Below, piece by piece: positions 7,328-8,523 of a stretch of DNA of 8,523 nt. A program made the translations under genes and the position numbers. The notes below the pieces were generated by a model. The model worked only from the letters and a program-made list of their open reading frames with translations, was not told the origin of the DNA and ran no database searches. The stretch is from positions 1-8,523 of the forward strand of contig JBFIPU010000104.1 in assembly GCA_041609995.1 (NCBI GenBank), written 5' to 3'. How positions within the stretch are numbered: the first letter of the stretch is position 1; each line of letters starts with the position of its first letter. Source of the DNA: JABDOU01 sp041609995 (GTDB taxonomy: Bacteria > Actinomycetota > Acidimicrobiia > Spongiisociales > SHLN01).

Positions 7328-7429
7328 ATGACCTTCAACCGAAAGGTGAGGGTTAGCCGGAAACATTCACTGGACCGGCTTGGACCACCGTGTGTAGCAT
7401 TGGAGGGTCCTGAGGAGGAAACCAGATGA
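7328..7429 (+). CDS. Possible 33-aa leader ORF coupled to ftsZ
   Basis: An ATG at 7328 opens 33 codons ending in TGA at 7427-7429, which overlaps the ftsZ ATG as ATGA. The predicted peptide has a basic N-terminal half (MTFNRKVRVSRKH) and an acidic end (GPEEETR), with no signal peptide or membrane segment. GAGGGG at 7311-7316 lies 11 nt upstream, a little far for a ribosome binding site, and is inside the competing hairpins. For it: the exact ATGA coupling geometry seen elsewhere in this cluster. Against it: the short length, about half of its codons ending in G or C (clearly below the neighbours), rare codons such as AGG, AGA and GTA, and overlap with a likely promoter. I recognise no family. 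It may be chance. Confidence 0.22.
   Translation: MTFNRKVRVSRKHSLDRLGPPCVALEGPEEETR
7371..7386 (+). repeat. TGGACC direct repeat with 10-bp period
   Basis: TGGACC occurs at 7371-7376 and 7381-7386, exactly one helical turn apart, just upstream of the possible ftsZ -10 box. Such spacing puts both copies on one DNA face, as in activator or repressor sites, but two 6-mers at this GC content can arise by chance. Confidence 0.3.
7371..7400 (+). promoter_or_regulatory. Candidate sigma-70-type promoter for ftsZ
   Basis: TGGACC (7371-7376) matches 4 of 6 bases of the -35 consensus and TAGCAT (7395-7400) matches 4 of 6 of the -10, with an 18-bp spacer. It would start transcription near 7407 and leave a leader of about 19 nt including the ribosome binding site. 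The match is weak and other promoters in the gap or inside ftsQ are possible. Confidence 0.28.
7413..7418 (+). promoter_or_regulatory. Strong ribosome binding site of ftsZ
   Basis: AGGAGG is a full consensus Shine-Dalgarno, 7 nt before ATG 7426. It is the best in the window, in keeping with the high expression of FtsZ, and favours this ATG over the in-frame ATG at 7435. Confidence 0.85.
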
Positions 7430-8451
7430 CCAACATGCAGAACTACCTCGCCGTCATCAAGGTGTGTGGGGTTGGCGGAGGCGGCGTGAATGCCGTGAAC
7501 CGCATGATCGATGCGGGGCTCCGTGGTGTGGAGTTCGTCGCCGTCAACACGGACGCGCAGGCGCTCCTCATGTCGGACGCCGACATCAAACTCGACATCG
7601 GTCGCGAGATCACGCGGGGACTCGGTTCGGGAGCCAATCCCGAGATCGGGCGGGCGTCGGCCGAGGCACATCGTGAGGACATCGAGGAGAGCCTGCAGGG
7701 GGCCGACATGGTTTTCATCACTGCGGGAGAAGGGGGCGGGACCGGAACGGGAGGTGCTCCGGTGGTCGCCGAGATCGCGCGCAGCCTCGGCGCCCTGACC
7801 GTTGGGGTCGTGACCCGGCCCTTCGGATTCGAAGGACGACGGCGTTCGGTGCAGGCCGAAGCCGGAATCCAGGCCCTGCGAGATTCGGTCGATACGCTCA
7901 TCATCATCCCCAATGAAAAACTCCTCACCGTGGCGGACCAGCAGACATCGGTCCTCGACGCATTCCGGATGGCCGATGAGGTGTTGCTCCAGGGGGTGCA
8001 AGGCATCACCGAATTGATCACCACCCCCGGACTGATCAACGTCGACTTCGCGGATGTCAAAGCCGTCATGCAGGATGCCGGCTCGGCGGTCATGGGCATC
8101 GGCACGGCGGAAGGTGAAGAGCGTGCCGTCAAGGCCGCCACCCGTGCCATCGAGAGCCCGCTGTTGGAGACCTCCATGGAGGGAAGCCGGGGCGTGCTCC
8201 TGTCGATTTCGGGTCCGTCGGACATGAGCCTCCACGAGGTGAACCAGGCCGCTCAGATCATTGCAGAGCGGTGCGACAACGAGGCGAATGTCATCTTCGG
8301 CGCCGTGGTGGACGACACCATCGGGGACAAGGTGCGAGTGACCGTGGTCGCCGCCGGCTTCGAAGCGTCGAATCGGCGCGCGGTCCGTTCCACGCCATCG
8401 GTTGCCGCAGCCGGTGACGACGATCTGATCCCTTCGTTCGTCCAGGGTTGA
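7426..8451 (+). CDS. ftsZ: FtsZ, tubulin-like cell division GTPase
   Basis: FtsZ polymerises with GTP at midcell to form the Z ring that recruits the divisome. The 341-aa product shows the nucleotide-binding GVGGGGVNAVNRM at 15-27, NTDAQAL at 41-47, the tubulin signature AGEGGGTGTGGAP at 100-112, RPFGFEGRRR at 131-140, and the T7 loop NVDFADVKAVM at 205-215 with catalytic Asp207 and Asp210. The GTPase core ends near GF at 311-312. Only about 18-19 linker residues follow before the C-terminal peptide DDDLIPSFVQG (331-341). That peptide resembles the actinobacterial tail that binds SepF, but without terminal arginines. Known actinobacterial and E. coli FtsZ proteins are mostly about 380-440 aa, so this linker is unusually short; the stop is clean and the last codons match the expected tail, so truncation is unlikely. 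The strong ribosome binding site fixes the start. Confidence 0.98.
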   Translation: MTNMQNYLAVIKVCGVGGGGVNAVNRMIDAGLRGVEFVAVNTDAQALLMSDADIKLDIGREITRGLGSGANPEIGRASAEAHREDIEESLQGADMVFITAGEGGGTGTGGAPVVAEIARSLGALTVGVVTRPFGFEGRRRSVQAEAGIQALRDSVDTLIIIPNEKLLTVADQQTSVLDAFRMADEVLLQGVQGITELITTPGLINVDFADVKAVMQDAGSAVMGIGTAEGEERAVKAATRAIESPLLETSMEGSRGVLLSISGPSDMSLHEVNQAAQIIAERCDNEANVIFGAVVDDTIGDKVRVTVVAAGFEASNRRAVRSTPSVAAAGDDDLIPSFVQG

Positions 8452-8523
8452 GTGCTGCGGCCGGCAGGATTTCGGGGAGCGGCGTTTTCCGACCGTGACG
8501 ATGGCGATCCCTTCGTCGACGCC
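8452..8523 (+). CDS. Start of a probable PgeF/YfiH laccase-domain protein (3' end missing)
   Basis: A GTG directly after the ftsZ stop opens a frame that stays open for all 24 remaining codons. The N-terminus reads VLRPAGFRGAAFSDRDDGDP, which recalls the opening beta strand and T/S-R or D-R motif seen at the start of the YfiH/PgeF (multicopper polyphenol oxidase-like, peptidoglycan editing factor) family. This family very commonly follows ftsZ in actinobacteria, where it is often followed by ylmE and sepF. Members are purine nucleoside phosphorylase/adenosine deaminase-like enzymes with a zinc site; none of the metal ligands lies in the visible part. A weak AGGG (8444-8447) sits 4 nt before the GTG. 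The identification depends mostly on context. Confidence 0.6.
   Translation, partial: MLRPAGFRGAAFSDRDDGDPFVDA

Larger units (their letters stand above)
7279..7425 (+). promoter_or_regulatory. ftsQ-ftsZ intergenic leader region
   Basis: This is the only substantial non-coding gap in the window (147 bp). In order it contains two competing hairpins (7305-7327), a small ORF from 7328, a GAGGGTTAG stretch (7348-7356), a 10-bp-spaced TGGACC direct repeat (7371-7386), a possible -10 box (7395-7400) and the ftsZ Shine-Dalgarno. Its third-position and general base composition is less GC-rich than the flanking genes. In other actinobacteria ftsZ is known to have its own promoters in this gap, so the same is inferred here. 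No T-run follows the hairpins, so an intrinsic terminator is not supported. Confidence 0.6.

Noticed and set aside
7305..7347. Intrinsic terminator between ftsQ and ftsZ
   Set aside because: The stems are only 5-6 bp and no T-run follows, so termination is not supported.
7270..8235. Minus-strand open frame opposite ftsZ
   Set aside because: It runs through the leader region and is opposite the highly conserved ftsZ core, which fully explains the openness.
8452..8523. Treating the end of the window as an empty spacer after ftsZ
   Set aside because: A GTG abuts the ftsZ stop and the frame stays open with a plausible YfiH-like N-terminus, so a partial gene is the better reading.

Overview
This window is part of a division and cell wall (dcw) cluster. 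All recognisable genes are on the + strand, in the order mraY (5'-truncated) - murD - ftsW - murG - murC - murB - ftsQ - ftsZ - start of a laccase-domain (pgeF/yfiH) gene. The organism looks like a high-GC actinobacterium. Reasons: ftsQ is followed directly by ftsZ with no ftsA or ddl between them; FtsZ has the AGEGGGTGTGGAP form of the tubulin signature and a DDDLIPSF-type C-terminus; and a YfiH/PgeF-family gene follows ftsZ. murB between murC and ftsQ would fit a deep-branching class such as Acidimicrobiia or a relative, but that placement is inference from memory.

Bases 1-7278 form one tightly packed block. Genes overlap by 1-8 nt or are separated by 5-9 nt, so a single transcript with translational coupling is likely. 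The lipid II route is almost complete here. MurB makes UDP-MurNAc, MurC and MurD add the first two amino acids of the stem peptide, MraY makes lipid I and MurG makes lipid II. FtsW polymerises lipid II at the septum, and FtsQ is a bitopic divisome scaffold. MurA, MurE, MurF and the septal transpeptidase are not in the window; murE, murF and ftsI would be expected just upstream.

The only real intergenic gap is 7279-7425 (147 bp), between ftsQ and ftsZ. It holds two mutually exclusive small hairpins, a 33-codon ORF whose stop overlaps the ftsZ start as ATGA, a 10-bp-spaced direct repeat, a possible promoter and a strong Shine-Dalgarno. This is where independent control of ftsZ would sit. ftsZ (7426-8451) encodes a short 341-aa protein with an almost absent C-terminal linker. 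The last 72 bases open a further ORF starting immediately after the ftsZ stop.

I see no mobile element, CRISPR array, tRNA, rRNA or sign of horizontal transfer, and no wholly new system. The most interesting points are the ftsQ-ftsZ leader region and the minimal tails of FtsZ and FtsW.
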